Source: Clostridia bacterium (GTDB taxonomy: Bacteria > Bacillota > Clostridia > Oscillospirales > Acutalibacteraceae). From it: a stretch of DNA of 5,484 nucleotides. The notes under the pieces were generated by a model, which worked only from the letters and a program-made list of their open reading frames with translations, was not told where the DNA came from and did not search any database. The DNA lies in assembly GCA_017615405.1 (NCBI GenBank), contig JAGAAE010000101.1:1-5484 (forward strand). Reading direction: 5' to 3'. The translations under genes and the position numbers were made by a program. Positions within the stretch are counted from its first letter, which is position 1. Each line of letters starts with the position of its first letter. Shown in pieces: positions 1 through 4,786 of this stretch.

Positions 1-437
1 AGGTCAAGCGAGGAATGACCGGCATCGGTGGTGGCACCGAGATGATAATTATTGATATAGGGCTCATCTAACATTTCACCGTCGACGTAGACGTTTCCGT
101 CTTTGATCATTATTGTTTGATTTTCAGTTGCAATAACTCGCTTGATGATCGGCTGAGAGTTACTGTCCACCGGGTCAATATTGGGATTATTATAGTAGTT
201 CCGTGAGACGATAACGACGTCGCCCTGTTTCGGCTTGTAGTTGAATCCCGAAACGACGACCTTCTCACCGTCGTGAAAAGTATTTTCCATAGATTGACCC
301 GAGATAGTTGCGACCCTGACAAAAAAAGTGAACACTATAATCACTGTTACCAACGCAACGGTTACGACATCGATCCAGTCAAAAAAATCCTTGGCATTTT
401 TTGCGGATTTAGAAATTTCTTTATCGGATTCGCACAT
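1..437 (-). CDS. lepB: Signal peptidase I, N-terminal 145 residues (3' end beyond window)
   Basis: Membrane-anchored serine protease that removes signal peptides from exported proteins on the outer face of the cytoplasmic membrane. Visible: a short charged cytoplasmic N-terminus (1-20), one membrane segment (about 21-43), then SGQSMENTF with the expected nucleophile Ser49, and IIKRVIAT with the expected general-base Lys99. The order and spacing match the Ser/Lys dyad of the family. The usual SMxPT motif reads SMENT, so the Pro is replaced by Asn. The sequence GNVYVDGEMLDEPYI (114-128) is the usual strand after the Lys box. The ATG at 437 has no good SD. The frame stays open upstream to a stop at 564-566, and a GTG at 501-503 preceded by GGGGTGAT could add 22 residues; I prefer ATG because it gives a normal-length N-terminus. 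It lies downstream of rplS, as is common in Clostridia. Confidence 0.93.
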   Translation of the reverse strand, partial: MCESDKEISKSAKNAKDFFDWIDVVTVALVTVIIVFTFFVRVATISGQSMENTFHDGEKVVVSGFNYKPKQGDVVIVSRNYYNNPNIDPVDSNSQPIIKRVIATENQTIMIKDGNVYVDGEMLDEPYINNYHLGATTDAGHSSLD

Positions 438-467
438 ATAAGAGTTATTAAAAGAAGCGTATGTAGA

Positions 468-501
468 GTTTGACCGGGAATGTTTCCCGTTAGAATCAAA
501 C
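468..501 (-). promoter_or_regulatory. Stem-loop just upstream of lepB
   Basis: A perfect 6-bp stem (CGGGAA/TTCCCG, 475-480 with 484-489, 3-nt loop) is enclosed by a second pairing, GTTTGA/TCAAAC (468-473 with 496-501). There is no clean T-run on either side, so it is not a convincing intrinsic terminator. It could be an RNA leader element, a processing site or a protein-binding palindrome. If lepB starts at the GTG at 503 it would lie inside the coding sequence. Function unknown. Confidence 0.4.
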
Positions 502-516
502 ACAAGATCACCCCAT

Positions 517-550
517 AAAACAAAATGGGAGACAACATCCGCCGTCCCCC
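517..550 (-). terminator. Probable intrinsic terminator after rplS
   Basis: On the minus strand, GGGGGAC (plus positions 544-550) pairs with GTCTCCC (527-533) over seven positions including one G-U pair, with a 10-nt loop. It is followed by ATTTTGTTTT (plus 517-526). It begins 9 nt after the rplS stop codon. The U-tract is interrupted by a G and the loop is large, so termination may be partial, leaving some read-through into lepB. Confidence 0.55.
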
Positions 551-559
551 GTAAAAAAA

Positions 560-904
560 TTATTTAATAAGTTCTTTAACCTTTGCGGATTTACCGACTC
601 TGTCACGAAGATAATAAAGTTTGGCTCTGCGGACACGACCGCGTCTTACGAGTTCAACCTTCGCAACGATGGGAGAGTGGATCGGGAAAACACGTTCTAC
701 GCCGCATCCATAGGAAAGACGACGAACGGTAAAAGTCTCGGAGATGCCGCTATTGTTCTTGGCAATAACAGTACCTTCAAAAACCTGAATTCTCTCCTTC
801 TCGCCTTCTTTGATCCTGACGTGAACCTTAACGGTAGAACCGATCTCAATCTCGGGAACGTCGGTTTTAAGCATTTCGGCAGTTAATTCTTTTATTGCAT
901 CCAT
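560..904 (-). CDS. rplS: 50S ribosomal protein L19
   Basis: Structural protein of the large ribosomal subunit, located at the 30S-50S interface. The 114-residue product has the usual family length (about 115). The hallmark segments are present in order: an N-terminal helix ([12 protein letters not shown]), the [23 protein letters not shown] barrel region (about 22-44), [21 protein letters not shown] (about 58-78) and [11 protein letters not shown] near the C-terminus. The ATG at 904 is fixed by a strong SD (AGAGGAA on the minus strand, plus 912-918). It follows tsf across a 111-nt gap rather than trmD, its common partner elsewhere. The gap contains no terminator I can support, so it is probably co-transcribed with rpsB-tsf. 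Its SD can be sequestered by the leader. Confidence 0.98.
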   Translation of the reverse strand: MDAIKELTAEMLKTDVPEIEIGSTVKVHVRIKEGEKERIQVFEGTVIAKNNSGISETFTVRRLSYGCGVERVFPIHSPIVAKVELVRRGRVRRAKLYYLRDRVGKSAKVKELIK

Positions 905-911
905 AATATAT

Positions 912-1017
912 TTCCTCTCAAATAATATTGATGTTCATAAACCGATACCGACCAGAGGAACACCTGTTTTAATGTCTGAATTTCGGCACCAAACCCACCT
1001 TGAGGTAAGGCGAAATT
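912..1017 (-). promoter_or_regulatory. Candidate L19 leader RNA with SD-sequestering helix
   Basis: The tsf-rplS spacer folds into two elements on the minus strand. First, AATTTCG (plus 1011-1017) pairs with CGAAATT (plus 979-985), 7 bp, enclosing a small ACC/GGT hairpin; this stem overlaps the tsf stop codon. Second, TTCCTCT (plus 954-960) is a perfect 7-nt complement of AGAGGAA (plus 912-918), the rplS SD, so the two could pair and block translation. Autoregulatory L19 leaders are established in Firmicutes; whether this one belongs to that family is inference from position and the SD pairing. Confidence 0.5.
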
Positions 1018-1927
1018 ATTTTACCATGCTGGCAACTTCAGCGGCAAAATCATCAACGCGTTTCTCGATTCCCTCGCCCTTTTCAAAGCGAACGTATTCG
1101 GAAATGCTGAAAGCTTTGCCGAGCTGTTTAGCGGTAGTCTCAACGTACTTACCAACGGTAAGATTATTGTCGATAACGTACTGCTGTTCAACAAGACAGT
1201 TTTCTTTATAGTACTTGCCGACTTTACCTTCGACGATCTTAGCCAAAACAGCATCCGGCTTATTTGCCATTTTCGGATCCTCTTTCATCTGAGCAATAAG
1301 GATCTCTTTTTCTTTGTCAAGGACTTCAGCAGGAACCGAAGCCTCGTCAAGATAAGCAGGATTCATTGCGGCGATCTGCATAGCAACGTTTTTACCAACG
1401 GTGATGCACTCAGCGTTATTCATATCGAAGTCGCCGTCAAATTTAACCAAAACGCCGATTTTTCCGCCGGCATGAACGTAGGAAACGACGTTGCCCTCAA
1501 AACGGGCAAAACGGCGGATCTTAATATTCTCGCGGATTTTAAGGAACAATTCCTGAACCATTTCTTCAACGGTCTGACCGCCTTCTGTGCACTTTATAAG
1601 CGCATCTACGTCGGCGGGATTTTGGTCGGCAATGATCTTAGCAACCTTTAAGGCAAGGGCTTTGAATTCCTCACCATTAGCAACGAAATCGGTTTCAGCG
1701 TTAAGTTCAACGGCAACACCGATATTGTCTTCAACGATTGCGCAAACGGTACCTTCGGCTGCAATACGACCGGCTTTCTTAGCCTGAGAAGCAAGACCTT
1801 TTTCACGAAGGAAATCAATCGCGGCATCCATATTGCCGTCACATTCGGTCAATGCTTTTTTGCAGTCCATCATACCGCAACCGGTTTTTTCTCTTAATGC
1901 CTGAACATCTTTTGCAGTAAATGCCAT
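1016..1927 (-). CDS. tsf: Elongation factor Ts
   Basis: Guanine-nucleotide exchange factor that releases GDP from EF-Tu during translation, in the cytoplasm. The product is 303 residues. The N-terminal UBA-like domain (about 1-50) has the signature LREKTGCGMMDCKKAL (11-26), and the second signature ELNAETDFVAN (74-84) contains the TDFV motif that contacts EF-Tu. The core continues to about 270 and ends in a helical tail. The start is the ATG at 1925-1927, 8 nt after an AGGAGG (plus 1936-1941). The frame is open further upstream to 2023, but that stretch is the S2 acidic tail read out of frame and has no SD. Only 16 nt separate it from rpsB, whose stop codon nearly touches the tsf SD, which suggests translational coupling. 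Confidence 0.98.
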   Translation of the reverse strand: MAFTAKDVQALREKTGCGMMDCKKALTECDGNMDAAIDFLREKGLASQAKKAGRIAAEGTVCAIVEDNIGVAVELNAETDFVANGEEFKALALKVAKIIADQNPADVDALIKCTEGGQTVEEMVQELFLKIRENIKIRRFARFEGNVVSYVHAGGKIGVLVKFDGDFDMNNAECITVGKNVAMQIAAMNPAYLDEASVPAEVLDKEKEILIAQMKEDPKMANKPDAVLAKIVEGKVGKYYKENCLVEQQYVIDNNLTVGKYVETTAKQLGKAFSISEYVRFEKGEGIEKRVDDFAAEVASMVK

Positions 1928-1943
1928 TGTTATTTCCTCCTCA

Positions 1944-2729
1944 TTAAGCCTCTTCAGCGGGTGCTTCCTCAGCCGTTTCGGTCTCGGTTTCTTCAACCGT
2001 TTCAGCCTCGGTCTCATCGTCATCAGCCGCGGCAGTTCCCATTTCGGTTCCCTGTCTGCCTTCGATAACGGCAGCAGCCATTGTCTCGGCGATAAGTTTT
2101 ACGGCACGGATAGCGTCGTCGTTGCCGGGGATGACAGCGTCGATCTCGTCAGGATCACAGTTGGTATCTACGATAGCAACGATCGGAATACCTAACTTCT
2201 TCGCTTCCTGAACGGCGATCCTCTCCTTGCGGGGATCTACGATGAATAACGCGCTCGGGATCTTGTTCATATCCTTGATACCGCCGATAAACTTTTCAAG
2301 TTTTTCGATCTCAAGTTCAAGCTTGACAACTTCCTTTTTGGGGAGAAGGTCAAAAGTACCCTCTTCACGCATTTTGTTAAGCTGCTCAAGACGGGCGATC
2401 CTTGTACGGATGGTCGTGAAGTTAGTGAGCATACCGCCGAGCCATCTTGCGTTAACAAAAGGCATACCGCAGTGCTGAGCTTCTTCCTTGATGGAATCCT
2501 GAGCCTGCTTCTTAGTTCCTACGAAAAGGATGTCGCCGCCTTCAGCCGCAATGTCACGAACGAAGATATATGCTTCGTTGAGTTTCTTAACGGTTTTCTG
2601 AAGGTCGATGATGTAAATGCCGTTACGCTCTGTGAAGATGTAACGAGCCATTTTGGGGTTCCAACGTCTTGTCTGATGTCCGAAATGAACACCGGCTTCA
2701 AGAAGTTGTTTCATTGATACTACAGCCAT
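1944..2729 (-). CDS. rpsB: 30S ribosomal protein S2
   Basis: Small-subunit ribosomal protein that binds late in assembly near the 16S rRNA head-body junction. Key segments: [20 protein letters not shown] (9-28), the FVGTKKQAQ region (about 69-77), [10 protein letters not shown] (about 94-103), and [21 protein letters not shown] (from about 162). These are canonical S2 signatures. The 261-residue length includes a low-complexity C-terminal tail rich in Glu, Asp and Thr (about 236-261); such acidic extensions vary between species and are not part of the core fold. The ATG at 2729 follows a perfect AGGAGG (plus 2738-2743) with 8-nt spacing. It is the first gene of the operon and has its own promoter and structured leader. 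Confidence 0.98.
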   Translation of the reverse strand: MAVVSMKQLLEAGVHFGHQTRRWNPKMARYIFTERNGIYIIDLQKTVKKLNEAYIFVRDIAAEGGDILFVGTKKQAQDSIKEEAQHCGMPFVNARWLGGMLTNFTTIRTRIARLEQLNKMREEGTFDLLPKKEVVKLELEIEKLEKFIGGIKDMNKIPSALFIVDPRKERIAVQEAKKLGIPIVAIVDTNCDPDEIDAVIPGNDDAIRAVKLIAETMAAAVIEGRQGTEMGTAAADDDETEAETVEETETETAEEAPAEEA

Positions 2730-2737
2730 AATTTTTT

Positions 2738-2854
2738 CCTCCTGAGGTTGTAACCTCCATCATGCGTAAACCACGGCAAATCATCGCAAGTATCGGACGA
2801 TGACACCTAACCGATACGCATAATGTGTGAATTTAGTCTATCGTATATCGATAG
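2738..2854 (-). promoter_or_regulatory. Structured 5' leader of rpsB, candidate autoregulatory RNA
   Basis: Minus-strand elements in 5' to 3' order follow. (1) A perfect 6-bp hairpin CTATCG/CGATAG (plus 2838-2854) lies at the predicted transcript start. (2) A stem ATGCG/CGCAT (plus 2817-2821 with 2762-2766) encloses TATCGG/CCGATA (plus 2811-2816 with 2791-2796). (3) TCATCG in the loop of that inner stem (plus 2798-2803) is complementary to CGATGA just 3' of it (plus 2781-2786), giving a possible H-type pseudoknot. (4) GAGGTT/AACCTC (plus 2744-2757) directly abuts the SD. Several pairings in a leader of about 125 nt suggest S2 feedback control, but this is inferred from folding by eye. Confidence 0.5.
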
Positions 2855-2861
2855 CTGATTG

Positions 2862-2890
2862 ATTATATCATAATCATATCAAAAATGCAA
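2862..2890 (-). promoter_or_regulatory. Promoter of rpsB-tsf-(rplS-lepB)
   Basis: The -10 is a perfect TATAAT (plus 2862-2867) and the -35 is TTGCAT (plus 2885-2890, weak match), with a 17-bp spacer. A second TATGAT lies 10 bp upstream of the -10. The expected start is near 2855, about 126 nt before the rpsB ATG. The -35 forms one arm of an inverted repeat (ATGCAA/TTGCAT, 2885-2890 with 2898-2903). Confidence 0.7.
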
Positions 2891-2940
2891 GCATTTTTTG
2901 CATAAAACGTATAATTCTATAAATTATTCGCGGCCGATTC

Positions 2941-3033
2941 AGATATCAGACATCAGATATCGGATGTCAGACGATGAGGCAATATTGAAATATCGTCTAA
3001 TATCTATCATCTAACGTCTAACGTCTAATATCG
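2941..3033. repeat. Degenerate AT-rich inverted repeat
   Basis: The left arm (2941-2976) is built from variants of a GATATCAGAC-like word. The right arm (2991-3033) holds complementary variants, including tandem TCTAACG copies at about 3010-3025. Aligning the left arm with the reverse complement of the right arm, 18 of the first 26 positions match by hand count and nearly all differences are transitions. There are no coding features. It resembles an intergenic mobile or structural repeat and directly adjoins the GTAGGG element. Confidence 0.55.
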
Positions 3034-3048
3034 TAGGGGCGGATATTA
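3033..3048. repeat. GTAGGG element 1, left fragment (split by the IS)
   Basis: Begins GTAGGGGC (3033-3040) and runs to the IS junction. GGGCGGATA (3037-3045) is the left arm of a hairpin whose right arm, TATCCGCCC, lies at 4346-4354 on the other side of the IS. The last five bases, TATTA (3044-3048), are the left copy of the target duplication. Confidence 0.75.
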
Positions 3049-3094
3049 TGTCAAGAGTATGATTGTATACAAGAGTGTAAGATGATAGTATACA
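3049..3094 (+). repeat. IS left terminal inverted repeat with two iterons
   Basis: Contains AGTATGATTGTATACA (3056-3071) and AAGATGATAGTATACA (3079-3094), two copies of an ATGAT-N-GTATACA word 23 bp apart. The same pair, inverted, lies at the right end. They are probably the transposase binding sites. The transposase stop codon begins only 3 bp inside this end. Confidence 0.8.
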
Positions 3095-3096
3095 CA

Positions 3097-4242
3097 TTAT
3101 AGTCTTGAAATTGAACGGTTAATAAGCCTACCGTCATGCGCATTGAACTCTGCGATTTTGAAGTTGCGATAGCAAGCGAAGAAGGAATCCCCTCGGGGAT
3201 TCGGGCGAAATTCTATGTATTCGTCTATCATAGTTTCGCTTAAATAGACCTGCCATTTATGGTATCTGACATAACCCCAAGAATTTACTTTAATGATATG
3301 ATATAGTCCGTCATATTCATAAGGATCTACTTTATCGTCATATTTTCTTTTGCTCGGTATATAAATGTCGGCAGGGCATTTCATAGAAAGCGCCTGATGC
3401 GGTCTTATGTTGTTGTATTTTATACGCCACTCATTAAGCGCTTTATCTGCTTCAACGCAATTTTGGAAAACGAAATGGTTAAGTAGTTCCGTGTCCATAG
3501 TTCTATGAAATCTTTCAATTTTACCTTGCGTTTGAGGATGCTTTATTCTTCCGTGTATAGGAAGTATATCGTGGTTCATTAACCATTTCTCAAATTGTGT
3601 ATATCCGTGTTTAAAACCGGCAAACTGTGCTCCGTTATCCGATAAGACAGATCGAGGCATTCCATATTCCTCAAAAGCCTCTCTAAAAGCCGGTATTACG
3701 GCGTTGCTTGTTTTTGTATATGCCTTTATCTTAATCAAAAATCTTGAATGATCGTCAATAATGTCAAGAGGAAAGCAGTATAATCCATCTGCAGTTTTAA
3801 ATTCACCTTTAAAATCCGTTTGCCACATTTCGTTGCATTGTTCTTTTTCAAATCTGACAAACGGTTTGTGTTTTAAACTTTCTCGTTCAGATATGCAACC
3901 GTTCCTTTTAAGAATGTTATTAACTGTTTTTATGCAAGGTAAGTTTTCATACCCTTGATTTAACAAGACTTTCCGAATAGTCTTGCCTCCCCAACCGGGA
4001 TTTTCACTTCGTATTTTCAGTATTAAACTTTCCATCTCGGCATCGGTCTTGTTGCCGATTGTTTTTCTTGCATGACTACGGTCTGACAGATCAATCGTAT
4101 CTTTGGCTCGTTCGACCCATTTGTATCCGGTGCATCTGGTTATGCCGAATTCTCTGCATAACATACTGAAATTGTTTGTCTCCTTGGCAGCATTGACAAA
4201 TTCTTCTCTTATTCTTTCCACAGTTTTACTCTCCCACGGCAT
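3097..4242 (-). CDS. IS481-family DDE transposase
   Basis: Catalyses cut-and-join of the surrounding insertion sequence. The product is 381 residues. An N-terminal helix-turn-helix region (about 10-46; LCREFGITRCTGYKWVERA) recognises the ends and is followed by the linker LSDRSHARKT (52-61), typical of IS481 proteins. The integrase-core catalytic triad is visible: Asp143 in MWQTDFKG, Asp202 in LSDNGAQF, and Glu243 in HPQTQGKIERFHRT. The motif IRPHQALSMKCPADIY follows, then a C-terminal beta-rich domain (about 310-381). The ATG at 4242 has an AAGGAAG SD about 8 nt upstream. It is a single uninterrupted frame with no frameshift signal, unlike two-frame IS3 elements. It is read in the same direction as rpsB, and I see no strong terminator between them. 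Confidence 0.95.
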   Translation of the reverse strand: MPWESKTVERIREEFVNAAKETNNFSMLCREFGITRCTGYKWVERAKDTIDLSDRSHARKTIGNKTDAEMESLILKIRSENPGWGGKTIRKVLLNQGYENLPCIKTVNNILKRNGCISERESLKHKPFVRFEKEQCNEMWQTDFKGEFKTADGLYCFPLDIIDDHSRFLIKIKAYTKTSNAVIPAFREAFEEYGMPRSVLSDNGAQFAGFKHGYTQFEKWLMNHDILPIHGRIKHPQTQGKIERFHRTMDTELLNHFVFQNCVEADKALNEWRIKYNNIRPHQALSMKCPADIYIPSKRKYDDKVDPYEYDGLYHIIKVNSWGYVRYHKWQVYLSETMIDEYIEFRPNPRGDSFFACYRNFKIAEFNAHDGRLINRSISRL

Positions 4243-4277
4243 TAAAACACTTCCTTTTTGTATTTTATCTGCCTTCT

Positions 4278-4286
4278 ATTTTACCA
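4278..4286 (-). promoter_or_regulatory. Possible extended -10 promoter of the transposase
   Basis: The minus strand reads TGG-TAAAAT (TGN plus a 5/6 -10) about 36 bp before the ATG, just inside the right terminal repeat. No recognisable -35 lies at the right distance, so activity would rest on the extended -10. Weak evidence. Confidence 0.35.
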
Positions 4287-4292
4287 TAAAAC

Positions 4293-4342
4293 TGTATACA
4301 ATCATCTTGCACTACCTGTATACCATCATACTACACTATACA
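4293..4342 (-). repeat. IS right terminal inverted repeat with two iterons
   Basis: Inverted copies of the left-end words: TGTATACAATCATCTT (4293-4308) and TGTATACCATCATACT (4317-4332), 24 bp apart. The region between the iterons (AGTGCAAGATGAT on the minus strand) also matches the left end with few changes. This end is 4 bp longer than the left one because of small indels near the tip and between the iterons. Confidence 0.8.
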
Positions 4343-4401
4343 TATTATCCGCCCGAATTTTGTCTGTCGGATTTTGGCGGGCAGATGGTATCTGCCCCTA
4401 C
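4343..4401. repeat. GTAGGG element 1, right fragment
   Basis: Starts with the right TATTA duplication and continues with TATCCGCCC (4346-4354), the partner of 3037-3045. A second hairpin, GGGCAGAT/ATCTGCCC (4379-4386 with 4390-4397), follows. The fragment ends in GCCCCTAC (4394-4401), the exact reverse complement of GTAGGGGC at 3033-3040. The rebuilt element is thus two hairpins bounded by GTAGGGGC/GCCCCTAC. CCGCC (4349-4353) can also pair with GGCGG (4376-4380), giving an alternative fold. Confidence 0.75.
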
Positions 4402-4406
4402 ACGCA

Positions 4407-4420
4407 AGGCAATATTGATA
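4407..4420 (+). repeat. AGGCAATATTGA direct repeat (three copies in the region)
   Basis: Copies: 2977-2990 (AGGCAATATTGAAA), 4407-4420 (AGGCAATATTGATA) and 4504-4517 (AGGCAATAATGACA). Copies two and three are 97 bp apart. Without the IS and one TATTA, copies one and two are about 131 bp apart. The extra length is accounted for by the TCTAACG-type repeats. The word precedes each GTAGGG element, so it appears to be part of one repeating unit. Confidence 0.6.
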
Positions 4421-4424
4421 CGTC

Positions 4425-4499
4425 GTAGGGGACGATGCCTTTCATCGTCCCGGAGAATTTCATCAAGGCAAAACGGTTCGTCGTGGCGCCGAACCCTAC
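4425..4499. repeat. GTAGGG element 2, intact
   Basis: Bounded by GTAGGG (4425-4430) and CCCTAC (4494-4499). It encloses a perfect 9-bp hairpin GGGACGATG/CATCGTCCC (4429-4437 with 4443-4451) and a second hairpin GGTTCG/CGAACC (4475-4480 with 4490-4495). It has the same plan as element 1 (two hairpins inside GTAGGG/CCCTAC), but with different stem sequences, so pairing rather than primary sequence is what the two share. Confidence 0.65.
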
Positions 4500-4523
4500 A
4501 AATAGGCAATAATGACACAGCGG

Positions 4524-4547
4524 TCCTGCCAAAAATGGCGGGATTTT
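4524..4547 (+). terminator. Terminator-like hairpin of the repeat patch
   Basis: TCCTGCC/GGCGGGA (4524-4530 with 4537-4543) form 7 bp including one G-U pair over a 6-nt loop, followed by TTTT and, after CGGG, another TTTTT. On the plus strand this has the form of an intrinsic terminator. No plus-strand gene lies to its left. It may belong to the repeat family, or shield the downstream promoter from transcription entering from the left. Confidence 0.35.
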
Positions 4548-4580
4548 CGGGTTTTTATGCGTTGTTTATCATTAAAATCC

Positions 4581-4609
4581 TTGACAAACGCTTAAAAAAG
4601 CGTTAAAAT
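4581..4609 (+). promoter_or_regulatory. Strong sigma-A-type promoter with a palindromic spacer
   Basis: Perfect -35 TTGACA (4581-4586), 17-bp spacer, and -10 TAAAAT (4604-4609, 5/6). The expected start is near 4616. The spacer plus the first base of the -10 is an inverted repeat, AACGCTT-AAAA-AAGCGTT (4587-4604), placed where a bound repressor would block polymerase. It is therefore a candidate operator in addition to the downstream attenuator. Confidence 0.75.
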
Positions 4610-4642
4610 ATTCACATATTGAAAGAAAGGATGTCGCGGGTT

Positions 4643-4702
4643 ATGTTTGGAAATTCGTATTATTACTTTTATTTTATATCGGACTGCCCGTGCATCGAGT
4701 AA
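4643..4702 (+). CDS. Putative Tyr/Phe-rich attenuation leader peptide
   Basis: A 19-residue frame, MFGNSYYYFYFISDCPCIE, begins about 27 nt after the predicted transcript start. The six-codon run at 4658-4675 is Tyr-Tyr-Tyr-Phe-Tyr-Phe and uses both Tyr codons. AAAGGA (4627-4632) serves as SD 10 nt before this ATG. An in-frame ATG at 4631 would give 23 residues, but it overlaps that SD. The peptide presumably acts only as a sensor: ribosomes stalling on the aromatic codons would change folding of the downstream leader. The nearby terminator and the amino-acid-related gene downstream make chance less likely, although an AT-rich stretch can produce Tyr/Phe codons by accident. Confidence 0.6.
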   Translation: MFGNSYYYFYFISDCPCIE

Positions 4703-4740
4703 ATCTTTTGATTTATAATTTTCGTTGTATGGACGGTCCG
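4680..4740 (+). promoter_or_regulatory. Possible antiterminator helix in the aminotransferase leader
   Basis: CGGACTG (4680-4686, inside the leader-peptide frame just after the aromatic codons) can pair with CGGTCCG (4734-4740) over 7 bp with one G-U. The second segment shares CCG (4738-4740) with the 5' base of the terminator, so the two pairings exclude each other. A ribosome stalled on the first Tyr codons would leave 4680-4686 free (antitermination). One that reaches the stop codon at 4700 would cover it (termination). Inference from hand folding. Confidence 0.4.
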
Positions 4741-4786
4741 CAAGCGGTTGTGCGTGTTTAAAACACCAACTGTTGGCGGATTTTTT
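4738..4786 (+). terminator. Intrinsic terminator/attenuator ahead of the aminotransferase
   Basis: Nested pairing: CCGCAA (4738-4743) with TTGGCGG (4773-4779, one bulged G), GTTG (4747-4750) with CAAC (4767-4770), and GTGTT (4754-4758) with AACAC (4762-4766), loop TAA. The run TTTTTT (4781-4786) begins two bases after the stem. The U-run ends 3 nt before the SD GGGAGG (4790-4795). A terminator located between promoter and gene is expected to be conditional. Confidence 0.65.

Larger units (their letters stand above)
3049..4342 (-). mobile_element. Complete IS481-type insertion sequence, about 1.29 kb
   Basis: One transposase gene (minus strand) lies between imperfect terminal inverted repeats with TGT...ACA ends. 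It is flanked by the duplicated target TATTA (3044-3048 and 4343-4347). The boundary can slide by one base: the flanks share ATATTAT, so a 7-bp duplication with ends at 3050/4341 is equally possible from sequence alone. TGT ends and short duplications are typical of IS481 relatives, so I favour 5 bp. The element looks intact: both ends are present, the open reading frame is full length, and DDE residues are retained. Excising it with one TATTA restores a hairpin, which supports a real and fairly recent insertion. Confidence 0.9.

Noticed and set aside
979..1017. Intrinsic terminator after tsf
   Set aside because: The 7-bp AATTTCG/CGAAATT stem is not followed by a T-run and encloses an interrupted stem, so it fits a leader element better than a terminator.
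1016..2023. Longer EF-Ts starting at 2023
   Set aside because: The extra 32 residues are the acidic S2 tail read in another frame (Lys/Arg-rich by codon phase), with no SD. The AGGAGG before 1927 and family alignment fix the start.
2977..4517. CRISPR array
   Set aside because: Only three copies of a roughly 14-bp degenerate word with unequal spacing, and structured rather than unique spacers; no Cas genes.
4103..4606. 167-codon plus-strand frame across the IS right end
   Set aside because: It runs antisense to the transposase, through the terminal repeat and the intergenic repeats, and ends inside a promoter; no SD or recognisable domain.
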